Positions 36,843-45,326 of a DNA stretch of 64,000 nucleotides are shown piece by piece (positions within the stretch are counted from its first letter, which is position 1; the number at the start of each line of letters is the position of its first letter). The position numbers and the translations under genes were made by a program. The DNA comes from Antarctobacter aquimaris (GTDB lineage: Bacteria > Pseudomonadota > Alphaproteobacteria > Rhodobacterales > Rhodobacteraceae), in the NCBI RefSeq assembly GCF_900184945.1, contig NZ_FXYF01000002.1, positions 372,001 through 436,000 of the forward strand, read 5' to 3'. A model generated the notes under the pieces. It ran no database searches. It saw nothing but the letters and a program-made list of their open reading frames with translations, and had not been told where the DNA came from.

Positions 36843-36877
36843 TGGCCGGTGGTCCGTCTGTGCGGTGCGCCGCGGGG

Positions 36878-37528
36878 TCAGCGCAGGATGTAGACAATCC
36901 TGCGGGTGTCGGGATCGACCACGGTCACCGTGTTGTTGAGCGCGATATAGGCATAATCGCTGTCCGGGATCGGCACCAGCTCGGCCTCGCCCTCCAGCGT
37001 GGCGCCGACGACCACCTCGCCCTCGGCATAGACCGGGTCGAGCGGGTTCTCGTGGATGTAGGTGATCGTGCGCTCTTCGACATCGGCCGAGGCGCCGAGA
37101 CCGCCGCCCAGCATCGCGCCGCCGACGATGGCGAGCGGACCGCCCAACAGCGCCGCACCGGCGACGGCGCCGGTCAGGGCACCGACGGCAGCCCCCTCCT
37201 CGCCGCCGGTCGTGTAGGTCACCGTGCCCACCTGCAGTTCCGAGGCCGGATCGTAGATCGGCAGCGGCGCCACCAGCGAGGCCGTCAGGTAGTCGCCATA
37301 GGCCCAGCCCTCCTGCCCGTCGTGGATGACCTTGCACCAGTTCGCCTCCGGCAGGCAGCCCACGACATCTGTCGCGGCCTCGGCGTCGATCACACCCAGC
37401 ACCTCGTATTGCGGGCCGGGCCCGGCGCGCAGGTTGAGGTCGGTGACGGCATAGCCGACGGCGGCCTGGGCTGCGCCGGCGGTGGTCAGGGCAATGGCCG
37501 AAACGGCCGCAAGAATACGGGTTCTCAT
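36878..37528 (-). CDS. exported SH3-domain protein with DUF1236-like end
   Basis: 216 residues from ATG 37528, with AAGGAG 7 bases upstream. A signal peptide (about 1-22, ending AAQA) comes first. Next is a bacterial SH3 domain (about 25-85) with the hallmark [18 protein letters not shown] and [20 protein letters not shown] glycine/alanine-rich hydrophobic segment (about 112-145) resembles a glycine zipper. The C-terminal beta-rich part (about 150-216), ending [10 protein letters not shown], is DUF1236-like. Probably a periplasmic or envelope protein; ligand unknown. Confidence 0.85.
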   Translation of the reverse strand: MRTRILAAVSAIALTTAGAAQAAVGYAVTDLNLRAGPGPQYEVLGVIDAEAATDVVGCLPEANWCKVIHDGQEGWAYGDYLTASLVAPLPIYDPASELQVGTVTYTTGGEEGAAVGALTGAVAGAALLGGPLAIVGGAMLGGGLGASADVEERTITYIHENPLDPVYAEGEVVVGATLEGEAELVPIPDSDYAYIALNNTVTVVDPDTRRIVYILR

Positions 37529-37656
37529 CACAAGTCTCCTTGGTTTTCAGTCACATGCCGACAACACGCCCCGGACCGTGAAGTTCCGTGAGGGTGCCCC
37601 GTGGCTGCGCGGATCACCGCCGACGCGCGGGGTGTCGCGGGCCGGACGATCACCGC

Positions 37657-37685
37657 TTGACCCCCCGCGCGCGGCTGTCCTAATG
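37657..37685 (+). promoter_or_regulatory. candidate promoter of the spermidine-synthase-like gene
   Basis: TTGACC (37657-37662), 17 bases, then CTAATG (37680-37685). The predicted transcription start would fall at the ATG of 37691 or a base or two after it, so the transcript would be nearly leaderless or translation would start at the ATG of 37697. Confidence 0.35.
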
Positions 37686-37690
37686 GCGCC

Positions 37691-39217
37691 ATGACCATGA
37701 CCGCCCCTGTCTCTCATGCCCCGCTCTGGCTGCTGATCCTGTTGCAGGCCGCCATCTCCGCCGCCAGCATGGTGGTCGAAATCGTCGCCGGGCGGATGAT
37801 CGCCCCCTATGTCGGGATGAGCCTCTACACCTGGACCGCGATCATCGCCGTGGTGCTGGCGGGGCTGTCGGCGGGCCACTGGTGGGGCGGGCGGATCGCC
37901 GCGCAGGACACCGGCCGCGCGCTGCGACAGGCCGGCTGGACCATGGTCGCTGCCGCGCTGGCCACCGCCGCCGCGTCGCTGCTGCTGCGCGCCACGGCGG
38001 GGCCGGTGCTGAACAGCCTCGCCCATCCCATCGCCGCGATCACCGCGCTGAGCGCGCTGGCCTTCTTCCTGCCCTCGCTCTTTGCCGGGGTGCCCGCGCC
38101 GGTGCTGACCGTCGCCGCCATGCGCGGCCGCGACCAATCGGAACGCGCGCTGGGGGCGATGTTCGCCGCCGGCGCCATGGGCGCCATCGCCGGCACCCTG
38201 CTGGCGGGATTTCTCTTTGTCGCCTGGCTGGGCTCGGTGGCGACGCTGGCGGTGATCGCCGCGGTCTACGCACTGGCGGCGCTGGTCTGCTTCCGGCTGG
38301 GCCGGGCGGCGCGTGGCGAAACCACGCTGGCGCTCGGCGCGCTGGCGGGGGCGATGCTGACCGCCACCGCAGCCCTGACCCAGCCCGCCGTCTGCGACCG
38401 TGAAAGCGGCTACTACTGCCTGCGCACCGTCGCCCTGTCGGACGACCCGAACGCGCCGGTCAACCTGATGGTGCTGGATCACCTCGCCCACGGCATCAGC
38501 GCCCGCAACGACCCGCGCGTGATGTTCACCGATCACACCGCCATGCTGGACGCGCTGCCCCGGATGCGCATGGGCGACCGGGCGTTCAGCTCCTTTCACA
38601 TCGGCGGCGGCTCCTACTCGGTGCCGCGCGCCTGGGCCGACCGCGGCATGACCCAGATCACCGTCGCCGAGATCGACCCCGAGGTGACGCGCAAGGCTGT
38701 GGCCGAGTTCTGGTTCGACCCGGCCAGCGCCACGGTCCTGCACCGCGACGCCCGCATCAGCCTGCACGACGATCCGCAGCGCTACGACGTCATCGTCGGC
38801 GACGCCTTCACCGACATCGCCGTACCGCAGCACCTGATCACGCGCGAATTCTTTGCCCTGGTCGCCGATCGCCTCGCGCCCGGCGGCGTCTACGCCATGA
38901 ACCTGATCGACAATGCGGACCGGCTGGACGCGCTGGCCGCCGTGGTCACCACCCTGCGCGCGGTCTTCCCCTCGGTCGAGGTCTGGACCGAGGCGCGCCC
39001 GCCGCAGCCGGGCGAGAGGCGCATCTTCGTGTTGCTGGCCGGCGCGCAGGACAGCCCGGTCTCCAGCGTCACCACCCCCGCACCCGAACCGAAACGCTTT
39101 GCCGCGCTCGACCCCGCCTTTGTGGCGGCGATCCTGGCCCGCACCGCGCCACGGGTGCTGACCGACGACCACGCCCCGATCAGCCGGCTGATGGGCCTCG
39201 ACCCGGTCATCGATTGA
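37691..39217 (+). CDS. fused membrane/spermidine synthase-like protein
   Basis: 508 residues. About the first 220 form seven or eight membrane helices (from PLWLLILLQAAISAASMVVE). The rest is a soluble spermidine-synthase-like methyltransferase fold with SFHIGGGSYSVPRAW, the acidic ITVAEIDPEV and DVIVGDAFTDIAVPQHLITREFF. This architecture is common among so-called fused MFS/spermidine synthases, whose true product is usually untested. Polyamine synthesis should not be assumed. It is divergent from the SH3-domain gene. Confidence 0.88.
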   Translation: MTMTAPVSHAPLWLLILLQAAISAASMVVEIVAGRMIAPYVGMSLYTWTAIIAVVLAGLSAGHWWGGRIAAQDTGRALRQAGWTMVAAALATAAASLLLRATAGPVLNSLAHPIAAITALSALAFFLPSLFAGVPAPVLTVAAMRGRDQSERALGAMFAAGAMGAIAGTLLAGFLFVAWLGSVATLAVIAAVYALAALVCFRLGRAARGETTLALGALAGAMLTATAALTQPAVCDRESGYYCLRTVALSDDPNAPVNLMVLDHLAHGISARNDPRVMFTDHTAMLDALPRMRMGDRAFSSFHIGGGSYSVPRAWADRGMTQITVAEIDPEVTRKAVAEFWFDPASATVLHRDARISLHDDPQRYDVIVGDAFTDIAVPQHLITREFFALVADRLAPGGVYAMNLIDNADRLDALAAVVTTLRAVFPSVEVWTEARPPQPGERRIFVLLAGAQDSPVSSVTTPAPEPKRFAALDPAFVAAILARTAPRVLTDDHAPISRLMGLDPVID

Positions 39218-39237
39218 GCGCCTCGCCGCGCGCCGGT

Positions 39238-39292
39238 GTCTTCCGGCCGCAGGTATCCCGGGGGGCAAAACCGCCCTCCGGCTCTTGCCCCC
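39238..39292. repeat. degenerate copy of the dispersed intergenic repeat
   Basis: The first 30 bases (TCTTCCGGCCGCAGGTATCC and the following G run) align with the repeat at 55848-55911, followed by a short stretch and a CTTGCCCCC end. It is more diverged than the other two copies and fills part of the gap between two plus-strand genes. Confidence 0.4.
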
Positions 39293-39343
39293 GCCCCGGC
39301 CTGCACCGTACCAAGGCCCTGTAGACAACGGACCCGAGGCACC

Positions 39344-40954
39344 ATGGACCGGCAGGCATACGAGGCGGAACTGGCCCGCGCCGACACGGCGCTGGCAGGC
39401 GGCGCGGCCCCCGAGGCGGCGGCGCGGCTGGATGCCCTGCCCGAACGCTGGGCCTTTGCGCCCGAAACCCTGCACCTGCGCCACCGGCTGTTCCGGCGCG
39501 GCCAGCCCGCCCTGCTGGCGCGTCCGCTGCCGCCCGAGGCGGCGCAGCGACTCTCGGCGCTGCTCAATACCCGCCGGCTGGACGCCGCCGTGACGCTGGC
39601 GCGCAGCCTTGCCGCCGCGCATCCGCAGGCCGCCACCCCGCACGAGGCCCTGGCCCTGGCCTACAACGCCGCGCGCCGCTTTCCGCTGGCCTACAACGCC
39701 GCGCGCGAGGCGCTGGTGCGCGCCCCTGACCGCGCCGCGCTCTACCGCGAACTGGCGCTGGCACTCTATGAAACCGGCCGTTTCGAGGCGATGCAGGCCC
39801 CCGCCCGCCACGCCGCCGAGGCGCTGCCCGACGATCCGCAGGCGCAGCGCATGGGCGCGGTGGCCGCGCTGATCCACGGCGACCGCGACACCGCGCGCGA
39901 CCGCTACGGCCGCCTTGCCGCCCTTGTCCCGGAAAACGGCGCGGCGCATCGCGGCTATGCCGAACTGCACCGCTACACCGACCGTTCCGACCCGCACCTG
40001 AAGAAGATGCTGAAGATCCTGAAGTCCGGCAAACCCACCCCTGCCGAACAGCTGGAGTTCCACTTTGCCCTCGGCAAGGCCTATGCCGACCTCGGCCAGG
40101 CCGACGCCGCCTTTGACCACTACGCGCGCGGAAACGCGCAGAAAAAGGCGCTGCATGACCTCGGGGTCGACAAGGACCGGCAGGACTGCGCCGCGGTCAG
40201 GGCCGCCCTGCCCGCCTTTTACCCCGCCCCGGCAGATGCCCAGGCGGACCCGGTGCCGATCCTGATCGTCGGGCTGCCGCGCTCGGGCACCACGCTGACC
40301 GAAAGCATCCTGGCAGCACACCCGCAGGTCGCCACCGCCGGGGAACTGCCCTACCTGCGCCAGCACCTGCTGCCGCTCCTGCGGGCGGGCACACCGCCCG
40401 ACCCGGCGCAGCTGGACAAGGTCCGCAAGGGCTATCTCGAGACGCTGCGCGCCGCGTCCGGGGGCAAGGCCTGCGTCATCGACAAGATGCCCGCCAACTT
40501 CGTGCTGGCCGGTCCGCTGGCCCGGCTGATCCCCCAGGCGCGCATCGTCGCCATGCACCGCGCGCCGGTGGCGCTGGGCTGGTCGGTGTTCCGCCAGTGC
40601 TTTGTCCGCACCGGCAACGGCTTTGCCTACGACCTGCGCGACATCGCCGATTACATGGCCCTCTACCGGGACATGCTGGACACCTGCGAAACCAGCGGCA
40701 TCGCCCTGCACCGGCTGGACTACGCCACGCTCACGGACCGGCCCGAAGAGACCGTCGCCGCGCTGTTGCAGGCGCTGGACCTGCCCTGGGATGCGGCCTG
40801 CCTCGATTTCGCCGGGTCCGGCCGCGCCGTCGCCACCGCCAGCGCGCTCCAGGTGCGCGGCGGCATCTACCGCGGCAGCGACGAGGACTGGCGCCCCTAT
40901 GCGGCGCATCTTGGCCCCCTGGTTTCCCGCCTCAGGGACAACGGCCTGATCTGA
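39344..40954 (+). CDS. TPR-repeat sulfotransferase family protein
   Basis: 536 residues from ATG 39344. Residues about 1-270 are Ala-rich helical repeats of the TPR type, for example EALALAYNAARRFPLAYNAARE and ALYRELALALYETGRFEAM. Residues about 300-536 form a sulfotransferase domain with the PAPS 5'-phosphate loop GLPRSGTTLTESIL, then KMPANFVLAGPLARLIPQARIVAMHRAPV. This fused layout is known for bacterial tyrosine- or carbohydrate-sulfotransferase-like proteins. The acceptor is unknown. Confidence 0.9.
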   Translation: MDRQAYEAELARADTALAGGAAPEAAARLDALPERWAFAPETLHLRHRLFRRGQPALLARPLPPEAAQRLSALLNTRRLDAAVTLARSLAAAHPQAATPHEALALAYNAARRFPLAYNAAREALVRAPDRAALYRELALALYETGRFEAMQAPARHAAEALPDDPQAQRMGAVAALIHGDRDTARDRYGRLAALVPENGAAHRGYAELHRYTDRSDPHLKKMLKILKSGKPTPAEQLEFHFALGKAYADLGQADAAFDHYARGNAQKKALHDLGVDKDRQDCAAVRAALPAFYPAPADAQADPVPILIVGLPRSGTTLTESILAAHPQVATAGELPYLRQHLLPLLRAGTPPDPAQLDKVRKGYLETLRAASGGKACVIDKMPANFVLAGPLARLIPQARIVAMHRAPVALGWSVFRQCFVRTGNGFAYDLRDIADYMALYRDMLDTCETSGIALHRLDYATLTDRPEETVAALLQALDLPWDAACLDFAGSGRAVATASALQVRGGIYRGSDEDWRPYAAHLGPLVSRLRDNGLI

Positions 40955-40987
40955 CCGGCGGTCCGCCGGGGCGCTCTTGGCTTCGGA

Positions 40988-41893
40988 CTAGTCCGCGTAG
41001 GTCACTTCGGTCCGCAGGTCGGGCCGCCGCGTCCAGTCCCAGTAGAGCGCGTTCAGCCGGTCCGCCACGGGGCCCGGACGCCCGTTGCCGAACAGCCGGT
41101 CATCGACTCGCGTCACCGGCAGCACGCCCCCGCCCGAGGAGGACAGGAACACCTCGTCGGCCTCCAGGAATTCCTCCAGCGGCAGCGCCCGTTCCTCGGT
41201 CTTCAGCCCGATCGCGCGCGCCATCTCCAGCGCGGTGCGCCGGGTGATCCCCTGAAGCACGCCCAGGTCGGGGGTTACCACCGTGTCGCCCTTGACCGCA
41301 AAGGCGTTGAAGCCCGGCCCCTCGGTCACGTTGCCGGCGTGATCGCACAGCAGAACGGTCTCGAAGCCCGCATCCTTGGCCTCGAACAGCCCGGCGGTGA
41401 AATCGCCCCAATGATAATTCTTGGCCCTCGGGTCGACGCTGTCGCGCGGGATCCGCCGCACCGCCTTGCCGATCCAGACCGACGCGCCGGCCTCCAGCAC
41501 TTCGGGGCGGATCACGTGCACGTAGGGGACGACCCAGGAATAGAAGTGGTTGACGCAATCGCGCGGGTCGCGCGTACCGGGGACGCGCGGGGTGCCGCGC
41601 GCCACGACCATCGCGCAATAGGCATCCCGCAGACCGGAGGCCGCGACGATGGCGGCCAGCGCCGCGCGGATCTCGTCCCGCCCCTCCGGGACCTGGTAAC
41701 GCCCCGCCGCGATGGAGGCCAGGAAACGGTCGAGGTAATCGTCCAGCCGGAAAAACGCCCCCGCGACCACCGGCACCACGTCGTAGACGATGTCGGAATG
41801 GGTCAGGCCCCAGTCGGTCACGCCGATCCTGGCCTCCGAGATCGGGATCACCTCGCCCTGCATCCAGGCCGCGCCGGCGGCGAGGGCGTTCAT
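40988..41893 (-). CDS. class IV aminotransferase (BCAT / D-amino-acid type)
   Basis: PLP-dependent fold-type IV enzyme of 301 residues from ATG 41893. The fold-type IV opening GVTDWGLTHSDIVYDVVPV is present. The PLP lysine is in the RAKNYHWGDFTAGLFEAKDAGFETVLL segment, and GNVTEGPGFNAFAVKGD and GVLQGITRRTALE are the phosphate-binding motifs. These match branched-chain or D-amino-acid aminotransferases and ADC lyase. Its start overlaps the stop of the DegT gene by ATGA, so the two are cotranslated. Substrate not determinable. Confidence 0.9.
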   Translation of the reverse strand: MNALAAGAAWMQGEVIPISEARIGVTDWGLTHSDIVYDVVPVVAGAFFRLDDYLDRFLASIAAGRYQVPEGRDEIRAALAAIVAASGLRDAYCAMVVARGTPRVPGTRDPRDCVNHFYSWVVPYVHVIRPEVLEAGASVWIGKAVRRIPRDSVDPRAKNYHWGDFTAGLFEAKDAGFETVLLCDHAGNVTEGPGFNAFAVKGDTVVTPDLGVLQGITRRTALEMARAIGLKTEERALPLEEFLEADEVFLSSSGGGVLPVTRVDDRLFGNGRPGPVADRLNALYWDWTRRPDLRTEVTYAD

Positions 41894-43089
41894 GCGCTCT
41901 GCCCCTGGAACACGGCGCCCACCTCGGCGCGGATGATGCGGGCGATCAGCGCGCAGTCCTCCAGGCTGAAGGTCAGTGGCAGACGCATGTCCAGCAGGCC
42001 GCGCAGGATGCGGTCGGTCTGCGGCATCGGCTGGGAGGGGGCATAGCGCCAGCTGTCGTAGCGCGAGGTAAAGCCGGTGGGCTCGGCCCCGCCGAACCAC
42101 TTCAGCTCAACCCCGCGCGCCGCGCAGCGCCTCAGCACCTCCTGCACCGCTGCCCCCGGCCAGTCCGGCAGCAGGAACTGGATCGACGAGCCGACATAGC
42201 GTTCGGCCTCGGGCCGGACCGGCAGGCGCAGGCCGGGCGTGCCGCGCAGCCCCTGCTCGACCGTGCGGTAACGGTCGTTCCAGCGGTCGACCTGGGTATC
42301 CAGGGCGCGCAGCTGCGGCCGCAGGATCGCCGCGCGCAGGTTGTCCATCCGGCCCGAAACATTGGGGGTGACGTATTTCACCCGCTCGAAAACCTCGGGC
42401 GGCGGTCCGGCCAGGTGGCGTTCGTACAGCATGTAGGAACCGGACAGCACGATCGCGCGGGCCGCGACCTCGGCATCGTCGGTCACCAGCAGCCCGCCTT
42501 CGCCGGAATTGACGTGCTTGTAGGTCTGCATGGAATAACAGCCCACCAGCCCGTGCCGCCCGGAGGGCACGCCGTTCCAGGCCGCGCCCATGGTGTGGGC
42601 GCAATCCTCGATCACGGTGATCCCGGCCCGCGAGCAGATCGCCATGAGGCGGTCCATGTCGCACAGGTGCCCGCGCATGTGGCTGAGCATCAGCACGCTT
42701 GTCCCGTCGACCTTGGCCTCCAGGTCATCGAGGTCGATCACCAGGTCCTCGGTCACGCCGACGAACACCGGCACCGCGCCGACGCTTGCGATGGCGCCGG
42801 GCACCGGGGCCAGGGTAAAGGCGTTGGTCAGCACCTTGTCGCCGGGGCGCACGCCGACCGCGCGCAAGGCACAGCCCAGCGCATAACCACCCGAGGCCAC
42901 GGCGAGGCAGTAGCGCGCGCCGGTCAGGGCAGCGAATTCCTGTTCCAGTATAGCGGCATGCGCGGTCTCACCGGGGACGGTGTTGTAGCGGTGCAGACGC
43001 CCGCCGCGCAGCACCTCGACGGCGGCGGCGATGGCCTCCTCGGGAATCGGTTCCTGCTGGGTGAAACTGCCGGTGAAACGCTCTGTCAT
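41890..43089 (-). CDS. DegT/DnrJ/EryC1-type aminotransferase
   Basis: Fold-type I PLP enzyme of 399 residues from ATG 43089. ITVIEDCAHTMGAAWNG holds the PLP aspartate. The expected Schiff-base lysine is in CYSMQTYKHVNSGEGGLLVT. Family members usually aminate keto sugars or act in cofactor and antibiotic synthesis. Partnered with a class IV aminotransferase and divergent from an MmgE/PrpD gene, a small-molecule pathway rather than sugar biosynthesis is plausible, since no nucleotide-sugar gene is near. Confidence 0.9.
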   Translation of the reverse strand: MTERFTGSFTQQEPIPEEAIAAAVEVLRGGRLHRYNTVPGETAHAAILEQEFAALTGARYCLAVASGGYALGCALRAVGVRPGDKVLTNAFTLAPVPGAIASVGAVPVFVGVTEDLVIDLDDLEAKVDGTSVLMLSHMRGHLCDMDRLMAICSRAGITVIEDCAHTMGAAWNGVPSGRHGLVGCYSMQTYKHVNSGEGGLLVTDDAEVAARAIVLSGSYMLYERHLAGPPPEVFERVKYVTPNVSGRMDNLRAAILRPQLRALDTQVDRWNDRYRTVEQGLRGTPGLRLPVRPEAERYVGSSIQFLLPDWPGAAVQEVLRRCAARGVELKWFGGAEPTGFTSRYDSWRYAPSQPMPQTDRILRGLLDMRLPLTFSLEDCALIARIIRAEVGAVFQGQSA

Positions 43090-43134
43090 GCGTCCGTTTT
43101 GGCGCAGGGCGGCGGCGCGGGTCAATCCATTCGC

Positions 43135-43152
43135 GACCGTGCGCGCACGGTC
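43135..43152. promoter_or_regulatory. palindrome in the DegT-MmgE divergent promoter region
   Basis: GACCGTGCGCGCACGGTC is a perfect 18-bp palindrome in the middle of the 114-base gap between the divergent DegT-family and MmgE/PrpD genes. A TTGACC (minus strand, 43120-43125) lies beside it. It is a candidate operator for coordinate control of both units. Confidence 0.4.
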
Positions 43153-43203
43153 CGCGTCGCTTTCCGCCCGCACCGGGCACCGGCGCGCGCCTAGTCTGGC
43201 GGC

Positions 43204-44505
43204 ATGACACCGATCTCGTTCCTTCATGACCTGACTTGGGACGACCTGCCCGACCTCGTCCGGGCGCGGGCCAGGGCCTGCCTGCTGGACCTGCTGGGCG
43301 TCGCCGCCGGAGGCCTGGGCACAAGGCTGTCGCGGATCATCCGCGACCATGCGGCCGAGGACATGCCCGGACCCATGCCGCTGCTGTTCGACGGGCGCAG
43401 CGCCGCCCCCGCGGCGGCGGCCATGGCCATGGGCATGACCATCGACAGCCTCGACGGGCACGACGGCTACAACCCCGCCAAAGGGCATATCGGCTGCCCG
43501 CTGCTGCCCGCGCTGCTGGTCTTTGGCCACCAGCGCGCGGTCTCGGGGCAGGAGGTCCTGACCACGCTGGTCATGGGCTATGAATTCGGCGCGCGCGTCT
43601 CCGAGGCGCAGCACGCCACCTGCCCGGACTATCACACCTCGGGCAGCTGGGGCGCGGTCACGGCGGCGGCGGCGGGGGCGCGGCTGTGCGGGCTGTCGCC
43701 CGAGGTGACGCGGCACGCGCTGGGCATCGCCGAATATCACGGGCCGCGCAGTCAGATGATGCGCTGCATCGACGATCCCACCATGGTCAAGGACGGCTCG
43801 GGCTGGGGCGCGCTCTGCGGCGTCTCGGCGGTGCAGCTGGCGGCGCGCGGCTTTACCGGCGCGCCGGCGATCACGGTGGAGGATGCGCCCGGCGCCTGGA
43901 CCGGGCTGGGCACGGACTGGCGCATCCTCAAGCAGTATTTCAAGCCCTACCCGGTCTGCCGCTGGGCCCAGGCGCCCATCGAGGGCGTGCTGGCGCTGCG
44001 CCGGGCGCATGGGGTGACGGCGGCGCAGGTCGACCGGATCGAGGTGGAAAGCTTTCACGAGGCGATCCGGCTGGCCACGGCCCGCCCTGTCACCACCGAG
44101 GAGGCGCAGTATTCCACGTCCTTTCCGTGCGCGGTGGCCATGGTGCGCGGCGATGTGCGGCCCGAAGACATCGACGGCGACGCCCTGTGCGACCCGGAGG
44201 TGCTGCGCCTGTCCGAAGGGCTGGTGATGACCGAGGCGGCGGAGGCCAACCGCGTCTTTCCGGGCACGCGGCTGGCGCGGGTGACGCTGGTGCTGCGCGA
44301 TGGGCAGCGGTTAACGGGCGACTGGATGACGCCGCGCTGGGACTGGCAGGACCCGCCCTCGGACGTCGAACTGGTCGACAAGTTCCACGCGCTGGCCGAC
44401 CCGGTGCTGGGGCGCGACCGGGCAAGCGCGATCCACGCCGCCATCGAAGGACTGGAGCACACACCCCTGAGCGATCTGACCGCGCTGCTGTTTCGCGCGG
44501 TGTGA
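43204..44505 (+). CDS. MmgE/PrpD family protein
   Basis: 433 residues. The segments LLDLLGVAAGGLG, SLDGHDGYNPAKGHIGCPLLPALL, YHTSGSWGAVTAAAAGARL and DWRILKQYFKPYPVCRW match the MmgE/PrpD fold (2-methylcitrate dehydratase, cis-aconitate decarboxylase and relatives). Length is normal. No propionate-pathway genes are nearby, so a methylcitrate role is not supported; dehydration or isomerisation of another acid is possible. It is transcribed away from the two aminotransferases. Confidence 0.9.
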   Translation: MTPISFLHDLTWDDLPDLVRARARACLLDLLGVAAGGLGTRLSRIIRDHAAEDMPGPMPLLFDGRSAAPAAAAMAMGMTIDSLDGHDGYNPAKGHIGCPLLPALLVFGHQRAVSGQEVLTTLVMGYEFGARVSEAQHATCPDYHTSGSWGAVTAAAAGARLCGLSPEVTRHALGIAEYHGPRSQMMRCIDDPTMVKDGSGWGALCGVSAVQLAARGFTGAPAITVEDAPGAWTGLGTDWRILKQYFKPYPVCRWAQAPIEGVLALRRAHGVTAAQVDRIEVESFHEAIRLATARPVTTEEAQYSTSFPCAVAMVRGDVRPEDIDGDALCDPEVLRLSEGLVMTEAAEANRVFPGTRLARVTLVLRDGQRLTGDWMTPRWDWQDPPSDVELVDKFHALADPVLGRDRASAIHAAIEGLEHTPLSDLTALLFRAV

Positions 44506-44550
44506 CGCCGATAGCAGCGGCAGGTCAGCCTATTCCGGGCTGATGACGCA

Positions 44551-45216
44551 TCAACCGATCAGGCGCGCAACGGTCGGGGCAAGCTCGTCGAAATGGTCGA
44601 TCACCGCCTCGGGGTTCAGGTCCAGCACGGCGCGGCCTTCGGGCGCGAAGGTCACCAGCACGCAGGGCACGCGGGCGGCGGCGGCGGTCTTGCGGTCGGT
44701 GTCGCTGTCGCCCACCAGCAGCGAGGCGCCGCGCGCGCCGCCGCAGCCGTCCACCGCCGCCCAGTAGGGCGCGACGTCGGGCTTGCGCGTGGGCAGGGTG
44801 TCGGCGCCGATCATCGAGCCGAACAGGCCGCGCACGCCCAGCCGGGTCAGCAGGGTTTCGGCCAGGCCTTCCGGTTTGTTGGTGCAGACACCCACGGCAT
44901 AGTCGGCGCGGCGCAGGTCTTCGACCGCCGCGACCGCGCCGTCATAGAGCTTGGTATGCACGTCAAGCGCCTGCCCATAGGCGTCGAGCAGGTGGGGATA
45001 CCAGGCCTCGACCTCAGCCTCGGTATGGCGGCCCTCGCGGGTCAGACCCTCGGTCAACATCCGCTTGCCGCCGCGCAGGGCGATGCCGGCATCGGCCAGC
45101 GGATCGAGCCGGGTGGCGATGCCCATGCCTTCGAAACAGGCGTTCGCGGCGGCGATGAGATCGCCGCTGGTGTCGGCCAGGGTGCCGTCGAGATCGAAAA
45201 TGACGCATTTGCGCAT
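44551..45216 (-). CDS. HAD-family phosphatase (phosphoglycolate phosphatase-like)
   Basis: 221 residues. HAD motif I is FDLDGTLADT at 7-16, with the nucleophile aspartate and the acid two residues later. Motif II is VCTNKP, motif III involves RKPDVAPYW, and motif IV is LLVGDSDTDRKTA. The cap domain between motifs I and II is helical, as in phosphoglycolate phosphatase. It is divergent from glmU. The exact substrate is uncertain; 2-phosphoglycolate is the first candidate. Confidence 0.9.
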   Translation of the reverse strand: MRKCVIFDLDGTLADTSGDLIAAANACFEGMGIATRLDPLADAGIALRGGKRMLTEGLTREGRHTEAEVEAWYPHLLDAYGQALDVHTKLYDGAVAAVEDLRRADYAVGVCTNKPEGLAETLLTRLGVRGLFGSMIGADTLPTRKPDVAPYWAAVDGCGGARGASLLVGDSDTDRKTAAAARVPCVLVTFAPEGRAVLDLNPEAVIDHFDELAPTVARLIG

Positions 45217-45265
45217 CGGCTGGTCCTTCTGTCACATGCCGCAATCCGACGTGAACCGCCCGGCC

Positions 45266-45293
45266 TTGCACCACTGAACCAACCCGATAAAAC
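45266..45293 (+). promoter_or_regulatory. candidate promoter of glmU
   Basis: TTGCAC (45266-45271), 16 bases, then TAAAAC (45288-45293), 33 bases upstream of the glmU ATG in the 110-base gap shared with the divergent phosphatase gene. Confidence 0.35.
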
Positions 45294-45326
45294 GGACAGG
45301 AAAAAGAGGCAATTCCGGAGCAGCCC

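Noticed and set aside
37547-40909. A very long open frame (1120 codons) on the minus strand
   Set aside because: It lies opposite two well-supported plus-strand genes (spermidine-synthase-like and TPR-sulfotransferase). Its product is a Gly/Arg/Gln/His-rich mixture typical of antisense frames in GC-rich DNA.
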